This document shows positions 54,256 through 64,000 of a DNA stretch of 64,000 nt, piece after piece. The notes beneath the pieces are model-generated. The model made no database searches. It worked only from the letters and a program-made list of their open reading frames with translations, and had not been told where the DNA came from. Position 1 is the first letter of the stretch. Each line of letters starts with the position of its first letter. Made by a program: the position numbers and the translations under genes. The stretch is from Setophaga petechia (taxonomy: Eukaryota > Chordata > Aves > Passeriformes > Parulidae), in NCBI GenBank assembly GCA_024362935.1, contig JANCRA010000025.1, positions 10,814,936 through 10,878,935 on the forward strand, written 5' to 3'.

Positions 54256-54588
54256 CTCTCTGGAGGGACTCGGCGGAGCCCGACGGGGCAGGCGCGGGCG
54301 GGCAGACGGGAAGTTCTCGGGCTTTCCCCACTTTCCGCTCCTCTCCCGGCGCGGCGGCGCGGTCCGGCCCGGCCCGTCCCCTCAAGGGGAAGTGGCGGCC
54401 GGGGGCGGGCGCGGCGCGGCCGGGGTGGCGCGGGGGGGTCGGGCCGCGGGGCCGGGGCCGCTCCTCGCTGCTGCTGCCGCCGCTCCCCGCGGGCGCGCGC
54501 GCGGCCGCCCGCGCCCCCCCCCAGCCCGCGCGCGTGTGCCTTGCGCGTGCTTGCGGCTCCGCGCGAGAGGCGATACGCGCGCGCGCGC

Positions 54589-54635
54589 GGGAAGAGGGGA
54601 AGAGGGCGCGGGAAGGGAAGTGGGGGGCGGGGGGG
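54589..54635 (+). other. G-quadruplex-prone tract in the ETV6 promoter
   Basis: The plus strand carries at least six runs of three or more Gs separated by one to four bases, ending in runs of six and seven Gs. This meets the usual G4 pattern. The plus strand is the template for ETV6, and the tract lies 330-380 bp upstream of the start codon. It abuts an alternating CG run at 54575-54588, a possible Z-DNA segment. Confidence 0.65.
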
Positions 54636-54725
54636 CGCGGCCCCGGTCCCCGCCGGTGTTTTCCTTCCTGGAAAAGAGAGAAACCGAAAGGCGGCAGCGG
54701 GGGCCGGGCCGGGCCGGGCGCTGAG

Positions 54726-54818
54726 CCCCGCCCCGCGCCGCCGCTCATTGATCCGGAGTTTCGGGGCCGAAACTGACGTGGGTTCCCGGCATCCGCACCG
54801 CCCCTTAAAGGGGCCGCG
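54726..54818 (-). promoter_or_regulatory. ETV6: Cluster of candidate core-promoter elements
   Basis: Within 93 bp there is a GC box (CCCCGCCCC, 54726-54734), an inverted repeat with 7-bp arms GTTTCGG and CCGAAAC separated by GG (54758-54773), a CRE-like TGACGTGG directly abutting it (54774-54781), and CCCCTTAAAGGGG, with 6-bp arms (54801-54813). The CCGAAACTGA stretch also resembles an interferon-response half-site. The motifs are seen directly; their use as factor-binding sites is inferred. Confidence 0.5.
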
Positions 54819-55144
54819 CCGGCAGCGACCGCCACCGCCGGCCCAGCGCCCCTGGCCCGCGGGCGGAGCAGGCGTGCGGCTGGCTCTGGCGGGGCCCTGG
54901 GTGCGCTGCGGGCCGGCTGGGCCTGGGGGAGGCTGGAAGGGCGCGGCCGGGCCGTGTCGCCGTAGCCAAGCCGGTGCCGTTTGATACCGCGCGTGCCCTT
55001 TAAGCGCCGAGCGGCGGTCCCGGGGCGGGCAGCGGGACGGGCAGGCCCCGGCAGCAGAGCGAGCTTTGTTCTGCCGCCGCTCGGCAGCCCCGGCCGGGGA
55101 GCGCAGCGCGGCCGCTGAGGGCACGGGGCGTCCGCGGAGGTGCT

Positions 55145-55290
55145 ACCGGCCCGGCCCGGTCCGGTCCGGTCCGGTCCCTGTGTTCAGAGCCCGGCCTGGC
55201 CCGGCCCGGTCCGGTGCCCACGTTCAGAGCCCGGCCCGGTGCCTGTGTTCAGATCCCGGCCTGGCCCTGCGTTCGGAGCCCGGCGCGGTT
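55145..55290. repeat. GC-rich minisatellite at the upstream edge of the CpG island
   Basis: Four copies of CCGGT in tandem (55156-55175) lead into a longer irregular repeat. The core GTTCAGAGCCCGG, with small variants, recurs at about 55182, 55222, 55247 and 55271, so the spacings are 40, 25 and 24 bp. The blocks between are built of CCGGCCTGG/CCCGGT modules. It lies about 0.9-1.0 kb upstream of the ETV6 start codon. Confidence 0.8.
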
Positions 55291-56003
55291 TCAGGGATGT
55301 GTCTGCATCACCCGCAGCGGGTAGATACAACCCCTGCCTTGTGTGTCATGGGGTCAGCGCCCGGTTCTGCCCGGCTCCTGCACGGTACAGCTCCAGCCCT
55401 CATGATGGGAGCAAAAAGAGCAGGGGGAAAGTGTAAAATGTCTTGGCCATCTCTTTGTCCAAATCTCTCTGTGATTTAACGGTCAGTTTCTGGGTTCCTG
55501 ACTGGTTTTCAGATGCACCCACTTTATTTCAAGGCCTGAAGTTGCCTGGGAGCAGGGCAGTGCAGAGCTGCCTCTGGAGTCTGCTGGCAGATGCTGTGCA
55601 CTGCCATAGGGGAGGCTCCTGTAAGCGATTTGGTGCTACCAAAAATGGCAAACGAGAGAATCCAACCGCGGTGCTTTCAGAGCAAGGCTTAGCTCATGTT
55701 TCATGATGCCTGCCTTAAGCGTGGTGTGCTGGCATCGAATGCAGAGCTGGCTCACCTGCATGGCCAATAGGCCAGTCTGCTGTAGGCGCCCCTTGGTCCA
55801 TTTTGCAATCCAGGAGCCACTCTTTGCAGCCTCTTACAGCTTCATTTTGGCCCTAAACTAAATGAGAGACAGTACTATCCCCTCCCAGCCTAGCAACCAG
55901 TGATCCTTTTTAAATATAGGACCAACTCAACAGTGAAGGATTCATATTTACTGTCTTCCCTCAGCACAGATGAACGGCTGAAGTAGAGCTGTTGCTCTTC
56001 AGA

Positions 56004-56520
56004 GTCATGGAATCATCGAGGTTGGGAGAGTCTTCCAAGATCATCCAGTCCAACTGTCAACCCAGCACTACTGTATCCCCTAAATCACTAAACTGTATCA
56101 CTTGGTGTCAGATCCAGAAGCCTTTTAAGCACGTCCAAGGATGAGGACTCCACTACCTCCCTGGGCAGCCTTTTCCAAGGCCTGACGCCCCCATACAGTG
56201 ACATTTGTTTTTCCTCATAACCAATTTTAAAATCCTCAGCTTAAGGCCAGTGTCTCAGCTTAAGGCCATTTCCTGTCGTTTTCTCACTTACAGGATGGCA
56301 GAAGAGACTGGCCCCCTCCAGCCTCCTGTCAGGGGGTTGTAGAGAGCCATGAGGCTCCTCAGGGCCTCCTCAAGACTAAACCCCAGCTCCCTCAGGCATT
56401 CCCCATGAGACATGTTTTCTAGACCCTTCACAAGCCCTGTTGCCCTTCTCTGGACATGCCACAACACCTCAATGTCCTTTTTAAAGTGAGGAGTCCAAAA
56501 CTGAATGCCAAATACAGAGC
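56004..56520 (-). mobile_element. CR1 LINE, 5'-truncated copy
   Basis: The plus strand shows the CR1 3'-end complement (TCATGGAATCATCGAGGTTG), then the TCATCCAGTCCAAC, CCACTACCTCCCTGGGCAGC, CCCTTCTCTGGAC and AGTGAGGAGTCCAAAACTG segments in the order expected for CR1. The coding part is degraded by substitutions and indels. A 15-bp unit, CTCAGCTTAAGGCCA, is present twice at 56235-56249 and 56254-56268, a local 19-bp-period duplication inside the element. Confidence 0.92.
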
Positions 56521-56671
56521 ATTGCCTCTGTCTCCTCTCTTATCTTCTCTATTTCATCACCATGACATTTTGCCTTTTTATCTACATGAGACTACCGCTG
56601 GCTTTCCCCAAGAGCTGGGTTATTATTCTCTGTGTCATGGCAAGTTGGAGGTTTCTGAGATTCTTTATATC

Positions 56672-57090
56672 AAATATAGAAATCTGAGGTGGAAAAGATT
56701 TGTTAGGTCATCTACTCTGCTCCCCTGATGGTAGAGGATTTACAGCACTTGTATGATTTTTCTTTTAAATTCCTCAGGAACTGGGGCTTGCACCTCTTTC
56801 TTTTCAAGTCTGTTTCACAGTCCAGAAAGTCCCATGGTCAGGAAGAAATTTGGCCTATATTTTCATTTATTCAGTTTCACCCAAGTACTTCTGGTTACAC
56901 CCACGTTGTGTACTCCCCTAAACAGTTTTTCTCCTCGACAGCTGTTTGTGTTTTACACACAGGCATCACATATTTTCCTAGTTATTACCATCCTTTCTTT
57001 TTCTCTCCTTTCATTCATCAGTCCCTGCAGCCACTTTATCACTTATGTTGTTGGTGTTCTTTGATACCCATTCAATTGGTCATCGTTTTC
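56672..57090 (-). mobile_element. Ancient CR1/L3-type LINE relic
   Basis: Several stretches match, with many substitutions, the older CR1-like elements of amniotes as I remember them: AGGTGGAAAAGATTTGTTAG and TCATCTACTCTGCTCCCCTG near the 3' end, then TTCAGTTTCACCCAAGTACT, TTCTGGTTACACCCA, CCCTAAACAGTTTTTCTCC, and finally AGTCCCTGCAGCCACTTTAT with GTTCTTTGATACCCATTC. The order agrees with one minus-strand element directly next to the younger CR1. This explains most of the 203-codon plus-strand open frame. The outer end is uncertain. Confidence 0.7.
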
Positions 57091-57525
57091 TCAGCCCATG
57101 GATGGGACATGTTGTCCCATCACAGTTTCATTTGTCTCCAAGCTGCCTCAAAGGCTTGTACAGAATCTGTCATCTGGCATGGTTCTGAACCAGATGTGTT
57201 CCATCTTGGAGTTCCATTGCAATCTGGTTTTCTCTACAGACATTCTGGTGAAGATGTGCATCCCAAGTTTCTGCCTGGAGTTTCAACATCTCTTCTTTCT
57301 GGGATCACTGATAGCTGCTTTTCCTCACACTTTGATTAATGGCCCTTACAAATACAGGCTGTGATCCATCCCCTCAAACCTCTCAACCAGCATGGATGGT
57401 TGCAAGTGTCTGTCCAACACCACAACCTGATTTAGAGCTTGTAGGATGCGGGGTTATAATTATTAAAGTTTCTATGACTTATGCTCATGAGAAGATCCCA
57501 TGGGAAAGGCAGAGCTGCAGGCTGG

Positions 57526-57872
57526 ATGGTTGGGAGTTGAATGAGGACTGAGAGGCCATTATGAGTGAGGAAAGAGTCAGCTGGAAGTGAGATTGGGATG
57601 GCTGCAGGAATGTGTGGACAGGGTATGAGCAGGAAGGTGATTAGATGGGAGAACGTGTGGAGAGCAGCATGGCAGCTGAGCCAGCCAATGGGTGCCTTCT
57701 TTCTGTTCAGTTCTGTTAGTCTCAGTTTGTCAGGTTGAAATTAAAGGTATAAAAGGGGCCAATTTTTACAATAAAGAGATATCCTTCAGATACATAAGTG
57801 GGTCCATGTCGCTTTGTTCTCCACTGCTACAAGAGCTGTTCTCTCTCAGCTCATCCTGTTTGTTTTCTCCAA
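57526..57872 (+). mobile_element. LTR-like segment upstream of ETV6 (LTR-C)
   Basis: A start resembling avian ERVL-type LTRs (TGGTTGGGAGTTGAATGAGG) is followed about 220 bp later by TATAAAAGGGG (from 57748) and then AATAAAGAGATATCCTTCAG (from 57770), with a U5-like stretch (GGGTCCATGTCGCTTTGTTC) and a possible end at ACTCCA. The close spacing of TATA box and AATAAA, then a GTCGCTTT-type tail, is what I remember of avian ERVL-related LTRs. I could not find a target duplication, and the family assignment is tentative. Confidence 0.55.
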
Positions 57873-60833
57873 TACTCCACTAAATGTGAGTTCAATGGAT
57901 GGAAGCTGGAAGAGGTAAGGATAGAAATGGTGAACATGTAGAGAATGCCACAGCCATGACTGGAGCATCTCTTTGCCCACAAGTCAATCCCACTGAAGTT
58001 GCTGTAAGAAAGCTGGGAAGGAAATGTGGCTGGCCAAAACACACCCCACCCTGTGGTGTGCCCTTTCCAACAGAAGCAGGTTTGCCTCAGCCATGTTGGC
58101 TAGCTGCTACACAGAGGTGACTGGAGAACACCTTTGAACCCTTTGAACAAGGAGGGCAAAACCCTGTGTCATGTGTTAGCTTTTCTGCTTGGTTCTGCCC
58201 TTGTTTCTCTGCCCTGATTTCTTGCAGCTCCTCTCATTAGTTGCATCTCTTAAGACCTCAGACTTCAAGGTCCTGTCTGCTCTGGGCAGGAGAAGAAAAC
58301 TGCTGCCAAATCTCTGGGTGTGAAGGGTGGTCCATGGTTGCAGGACAGTGGTTCTGGTTTAAAAGCAAGAGGAAACTGCTCGAGCTGTCAGCTCCCCTTT
58401 AGATCTGTGCCACGTGGAGATTGCACAGAGCAGAAAGGAAGTCCATTAGCTCCTATTTAACCTTGAACAGGCTCCCAGTGAGTTTCTTTCCCTCTCACCT
58501 AGAGGCTACTGCTTAGTTTATCTCCAGGGAGGACCCATTAGTTAGGATTTATGATCCAGTAGAGTCACCTGTCATCAACACTCCAGCCAGAATTCCCCGA
58601 ACTTTTTGTTCAGATGGTCAGCAACACTAATACAGGCAAAAGGTACCATGGCCTGTGAGGTGAGGCCAAGCTCCCACCTTGCTGAGGGCTCTCCCAGAAA
58701 GGGAACGTGGGTGGTGTGTTGGGGGACAGCAGCAGGATGAGAAAAGCAACAGACTGAAGTATGTTTTTCTCATAGTGGTCTGAAAAATCTGGCTCTAGAT
58801 TGTATTGGTATTGTATTTTCTGGCCTAAAGATTGTCTCTGAAAACAGAGCAAACCCTGAAGTAAAGGAGACAAACCACCCTTTCATTGGGACTTAAAATT
58901 TTCTGTCCACAGCTGCCCAGCAGCTTCCATTGATTCTCTGCCACCTGGGCCTCTTTCATAACCAGAGAACTCCCAGTGTCTTCCTGCTTGCACTTGCTCA
59001 GCAGCTAAACCAGGGGCTTTTTCACATGTCCCAGAAGGATGTTGAAGCCTTTTTCCCAAAGGAGTTAGACACTTGACTACCTACATCAAGCTGAAAGCCA
59101 GGTTTTCATTCCTTCTTTCCTGTGTACTGTTTCTCTGGTTTCAGCAGTGTACAGCAACGCCTCAGATGTTTGCAATAATCATTGACTTTTATTAAGGAGA
59201 CTTTGTTCATAGTAGGGTTTTTCCTTTCCTCTTTTTGTTTTCAAACCAGTCATTACTTCCCAGTGCCCAGTTATCATTAACTCATTCTACTGCTTCTCTT
59301 GTTATCTTTTCCTTCCCTTTATCTTTCCCCAGCACAACTTAACTGACTCATTTAGTGCTCACTTGTTTGCCTCACTTGTATTACTAGTTTTATTTTTGTC
59401 TTCCAGTGTTTGAGCAGATTTAAATGTGACTTGATGGATCTGCTGACATTACTGGGCCTCAACAGAGATGACTCTTCCAAACTGAGGGACAGAATAATAG
59501 CGAAGCACAGGAGGAGACAGAAAAATCACAGAATATGCAAGGACATGTTCATGATAGAATGCTACTGATTTTTTAGTCTTGAGGGCTAAAGGGAAATCCA
59601 TGAGGGTTGGTACACAGAGGTGCTGTGGTAGTGATTCCCATTGCACATTTAGCACTGTGATTCCTTTCCTCCTTACCAAATCGGTTTCTGAAATTAAATT
59701 GTGTTTTATGGCCTTAATATGCATCAGTCACGCTACTTCTCATTATTAGCAGTAAGACTAGCCTTCACTTCATGTTATCAGGCAAGTCCTTTTTCCAAGA
59801 TTCAGACAGGTTTCTTGTGGTAGAAGTCCCAAATCCTTGACTTTTTAGGAATAGTTATGAAATCTAGTCTGTACTGTTAGAGTGAGAAATGCTATATCCA
59901 TTTTATTTGCATTTTTGCAAATTGTTTCATCTAAGATTCTAGTCTTACTTGAGATCCCATAGTCTGGCTCTTTGAATAGGATTTGCACCAATATAATTAT
60001 TTTGAAAATAAGTTTGGTTTGGTTTGGTTTTAAGTCAAAATAGCTATATTTGTGTATTCCCCAAAGCTGCAGGCACCTTGATATAAAGATATATAAACTT
60101 CAGTTTTCTGAGGCACTCACATAGCTTTCCCATTTCAGAAACTCACAACAGCCAAACTAGAAATGCAAAAATGCTGGTATGACACCTATTCATCCAGCAC
60201 AAATGGATGTAAAAGAAAATAATGCTGAATGGCATTCTTGATGGTCTAAGCCACATCATCCTCACACATTGTCACATATTGTATTATTTTGAATCATCTA
60301 GTGTATTGCTTCTGTAAACAGGAGAAAAAATTTTCTGTTGCTCCAAGTGTGACTCTTGTGCTCGAGAAAGGGAAATTGAGAATTGTACTATTGTTCAAAG
60401 CAGCACAGCATTTTCTGAGAGACAAGTTGGTGGTCGTGTTTAAGAAGTGGACTCTGTTGCACAAGTCACTGCTAAGACACGTGCTGAAAATGCTACTCCT
60501 GGAACACATGCTCAAGTTGTAGCACATAAAAATGAGTCAGTGAGTGGCCCTGACAGAGCTCCTGAGAGCATTGACTCCAACCTGGCAAAAGCTAAACCTG
60601 ATTATCAGGTTAGTCCAAACTGCTTGGGACCAGGGGCCCCTCTCATGCTGCTGTGGAACAGTCCCATGGCACCATGAGCTGGTTACAGCCAAGTCCTTTT
60701 CTACCTCTCCTAGTGTTTTGGTTGCTATGAGGTGCCACAAAGCAAAACCTCCAGGGCTCAGAGTGTAAAAGATATGTCATAGATAGATCTTTTATACAAA
60801 AATAAAAGATATATTAAAAAAAAATATCTATAT

Positions 60834-60907
60834 GGAGAGAGAGAGAGATAGATATATAGATAGATATAGATAGATACAGATAAAAGATATATAAAAGATG
60901 TAAAAGT
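60834..60907 (+). repeat. (GA)n/(GATA)n simple repeat with TAAAAGATAT units
   Basis: A GA run passes into GATA/GATATA units and then into AT-rich TAAAAGATAT motifs (60881-60907). Similar AAAAGATATAT sequence lies just upstream near 60804, outside the core, so the array has spread or decayed. Confidence 0.85.
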
Positions 60908-63900
60908 ACCCCATCCTACACTGCTGTGCAGGTCACAGCACACTCTCCTACTTTGACTGTGTCAGTACTGTGAAAAGGCACAGGAATACATAATCTGCAT
61001 GTGTGCTCCTGTGTTTAAAGCCAGCTCAGCTCCCCTGACTGTGGTCTCCCTCAGAAGGAGACTGACAGGGATACCTTAAACTGGAATCTTTTGGCTCCTC
61101 AAGGGCACAGATGCAGTTTGTCCCCTCAGCTCATGCAGGCAGTGTCTCTTCCTCACCTCCAAAGAGTCAAGAACCTTGGCCAGGTGCTGCTCCTTGCCCT
61201 GCTACTACAGAATCTTGCCCCAGCAAAATGTGTGGAAGGGCCAGCAGGCATGCAAGGGTAAAATCAGGGTACCTCTGTCTTTGGCTGGAGATGGACCAGG
61301 CTGGGCAGGCTGTATCAAAGCAGGGACAGCAGCCCCTGGGTGGAACAGGAGGGGAAGGTCAGCAGGAGGGAGCTAGAGACAAGCTGGGGTAAGAGGCTGG
61401 GCTGCACCAGGCAAAATCTCCCCCACTCTACCTACTTTAGCAGGGCTGGTTGTTTAAATGGAATTCAAATCTCTGCAGATATGTGAGGAACTTCCTGGCA
61501 TCACCAAAGACATGCAGTGAGAGGGGCAGGGCTGTGCTGGCCAGGGTCAGGCATGGGCACAGCCAGAGCAGGGACCACAGAGAAATTGCTGTGGACATGG
61601 GCTCATCATTTCTGCAAAGCACTGGTAAGTAAGGGAAAGCAGAAAAGGTTACCAAAAATAGGATTTTTGGAGGACAATTTTGCAAAGCACTAGATGCCCA
61701 GCTCCCATTTTCAGGCATCAGAAGCTATTACTTTTTTGTTTGGTTTATTCACAGTCCAGAACAGTGAAGTGTATGTCATTATTTACAGCCTCTTGAATTC
61801 AAAATAATGAGTCAGTTGCATCTCACCTCAAAATCACAAGATCTTCAGGGGAAGAATTACTTTGGAAAATTCCTTGAATTGTATGTGTGTGTATTTCATT
61901 ACCTGCCTCCAGATTTTGTCTTGCAAAGTACATATTTTCAAACTTCCCCCACAAATTCTGAATGCTAAAAAAATTTCTTTCTTCTCTTTCATTTCTTCTT
62001 CTTTTTTCTCTGTTATTTTTCTCTATTCCTTTTTGCCTTTCCACCTGCCTTTTGATTTCATATGTAATTAAATGATGTGGACCAGAAAAATTAAGAAGCA
62101 TGAAGTTATATGATGTAACTCAAGGTAAAAGTAGAAAAATCACCAAGCTATATTTTTTTACTGCGAAACATTAAAAAAAACAAAAAGAAAGAAAATAGAA
62201 ACTGAAGGGACAGGGTTCAAATTCTGTGTCAGGTAAGTCCAAATTGATTTACGTTTTGCAGGTCCTATGGTTGATTTTTACTTCTTCAATTCAGTCACCT
62301 CAGCTGCAGAGGTGAAGCAAACTTTTCTAAAAACCCAATCCTCTCTATTAGTAATATTTTCCCAGTCTCACCACTCCCTCCCTCCTTTTTCAGCATCATT
62401 TTCTCCACAGGCTGACAGGATTACAGCTGTAATGCCAGTTCCAAGTTGTGGTGTGCACTCTGTCATCAATGTCATTGTAACTGTGCATCTTGCTGGCAGT
62501 AAAAGAGTGACACAAATTGTTTTCCTGCTGGATAAAAATTGTCTAGTAGATTTAATGTTCATAACCTAATGTTAGGAATAATATTGTATGAGCAACAGCA
62601 GTCAATCTGCTCATAATGGTATTGTGTCCCCTGGTATTGAGGGGAAAAACTGAGCAGTTCTGCAGACTGGTGCCAGGGCTTACAGCAGTGTGACCACACA
62701 GCTGCAAAGCCAGTGGGCTTTGTGAAAACTCAAGCTTGGAAATAGAGAAGGAAATGGAAACTCAAGGCTGAGAGTTGTGTATGCTCAGCAAATGGTACAA
62801 TGAGACCCTGGTAGACGAAGAAAATAGCAACACAAGTACAGCTTGTTGCACAGAACTGTGATTTATCTGCTTTTATTTTCAATAGTTCCAGTGGCATCAT
62901 GATGTAGGATTTTATAGCCTATTAAATCATGCCTGACATTTATGGATGTAGTTTAGAGTGCATGCATTATGGAGAGTTAGTAGCCTCTCCCTGGCTGAGC
63001 AGCAGTTTCCACTTACAGGTCTTACTCCATCCTCACATCCTAGTATACCTTGAGCTCAGATACAGATAAATACACTCCAAAGAAAAACATTTTGGTGAAG
63101 AACACAAAAGATAAACAACTTTTCTGTTCCCATTGAGTTTGGACTGTCCTAATGGGAAGTGGCCTTTTTTTCTGTTGTTGTCTCCCATTCCCAAAGGCAC
63201 GTCTTGCACCCAGAAGGGTTGACTGCAGCTTCTGCAGGCACTGCACATTCTGCCACCTCCATCAGAGCAAACAACTGCCCCCTCCCAGGAAAGAGGCAGC
63301 AATCAGCCCAGGTTGCTGATGGTTTTCTTCAGTGCGTGTAGGGAGTGGCGTAATTAAGACCGGAAATTTGAGCTGACCCCAATATCAGCTTGGCAAGAGG
63401 TGCTGAGGTGGGTGGACCTGCATGCCAAGGCCTGACCTGGGTTGTTACTTACACAGTGGTGGGATAACCACTGCTGCCTGCCCAGCAGGTGGTTCACTGC
63501 CCCATTCCACCAGAGCTGTCCCTGCAGCCACTCTCCAGGACGGCAAAGGCTCCGTCAAGGCAGGCTCAGAGGGCACCCAGGAAGGAGGAGCAGGGAGGGC
63601 ACCTTGAACTCCAGTCCTGTCAGCTGTAGAGGAAGGGAAGAGCAAAGCCCCTGGTGAGGTTGGAAAATGCACTTGTGATGAGGACCAGGATTTTTGTTCA
63701 GAAGAGGCCTTGGCACAATTTCAGGGGGGCAGAGAGAGGTAGAGAGTGATCAGATAGTGGCTGGATAGGCTGGACCTTGACTGGATGGAAATTCAGCCTT
63801 TTTGCCTGTTATCCCCACAGCCAGGGAGACTCCTCTGTGTCACAGGATTATGGCACAGAGACCTTTGTGACCAGGAGAGAGGAAGGCTTTAGCTGCCTGT

Positions 63901-64000
63901 AGAAGATACTTCCAGATGCCAGGGCCTGAACTAAGTGCAGATTGCAGTGGTCAAAGCTACCACAGCAAGAGATAAAGTCACGTTTCACTCTTAGATACCA

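Larger units (their letters stand above)
53625..55390 (-). promoter_or_regulatory. ETV6: CpG island and ETV6 promoter region
   Basis: GC content and CpG density rise abruptly near 53.6 kb and fall back to the AT-rich background near 55.4 kb, the only such stretch in the window. It surrounds the ETV6 start codon, as expected for a broadly expressed gene with a TATA-less promoter. No TATA box is visible at a useful distance. The transcription start cannot be fixed from sequence, but a 5' UTR beginning between roughly 54.3 and 54.74 kb would contain no upstream ATG. Long open frames on both strands here (319, 301 and 294 codons) result from the lack of AT-rich stop codons and show low-complexity Arg/Pro/Ala/Gly translations. 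Confidence 0.88.
55391..64000. other. Upstream flank of ETV6, no gene recognised
   Basis: This DNA lies upstream of the ETV6 promoter. It contains a CR1 copy (56.0 kb), an old LINE relic (56.7 kb), an LTR-like segment (57.5 kb) and a GA/GATA simple repeat (60.8 kb). The longest open frame, 203 codons at 56728-57339 on the plus strand, runs antisense through the LINE relic and is not credible as a gene. From 57.9 to 60.8 kb and from 60.9 to 64 kb I see no recognisable gene, RNA or repeat family. Confidence 0.7.

Noticed and set aside
53876..55124. Very long open frames on both strands (319 and 301 codons minus, 294 plus) around the CpG island
   Set aside because: GC-rich DNA with few stop codons; translations are low-complexity Arg/Pro/Ala/Gly and contradict the clear ETV6 exon 1 and its splice donor.
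60758..60943. Tyr/Ile/Ser-rich minus-strand open frame
   Set aside because: Translation of the GATA-type simple repeat.
1..64000. CRISPR arrays, bacterial operons, tRNA or rRNA genes
   Set aside because: No regular repeat-spacer array, no cloverleaf or rRNA sequence was noticed, and the spliced gene and CR1 elements mark vertebrate nuclear DNA.

Overview
The window looks like nuclear DNA from a bird, probably a songbird, although the species cannot be fixed from the sequence. The evidence is CR1 LINE fragments as the main recognisable interspersed repeat, solo retroviral LTRs, very sparse repeats otherwise, AT-rich non-coding DNA, spliceosomal splice sites and one sharp CpG island. Nothing bacterial or phage-like is present, and almost all of the short open reading frames on both strands are chance.

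The one gene that can be supported is ETV6 (TEL), an ETS-family transcriptional repressor, on the minus strand. Only its first two coding exons are here. Exon 1 (54223-54255) encodes MSETPAQCCIK and ends at a GTAAAG donor. Exon 2 (10462-10588) resumes with QERISYTPP, runs through [13 protein letters not shown] and stops after the first base of the next Arg codon at a GTGAGT donor. Both phases fit the human gene as I remember it. Intron 1 is 43,634 bp. Positions 1-10461 are the start of intron 2; the PNT-domain exons, the central region and the ETS domain lie beyond the left edge.

The promoter is a CpG island at about 53.6-55.4 kb surrounding exon 1. It has GC boxes, a CRE-like TGACGTGG, a G-quadruplex-prone tract, alternating CG runs and a GC-rich minisatellite on its upstream side. 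Positions 55.4-64 kb are upstream flank with no convincing gene.

The rest is ordinary intron and flank dotted with repeats. Two CR1 copies are clear (3.4 and 56.0 kb). Two older LINE relics (44.3 and 56.7 kb) are recognisable. Three LTR-like elements (44.8, 47.2 and 57.5 kb) all point along the plus strand, antisense to ETV6. Several short, very old MIR-like SINE remnants (22.0, 33.1, 36.5, 49.4 kb) can be proposed from remembered consensus sequences. Simple repeats and homopolymer runs fill some of the remainder. I found no new biological system. The items most worth a second look are the LTR boundaries, the promoter-side minisatellite, the SUMO-type motif built across the exon 1/2 junction and the possible internal start in exon 2.
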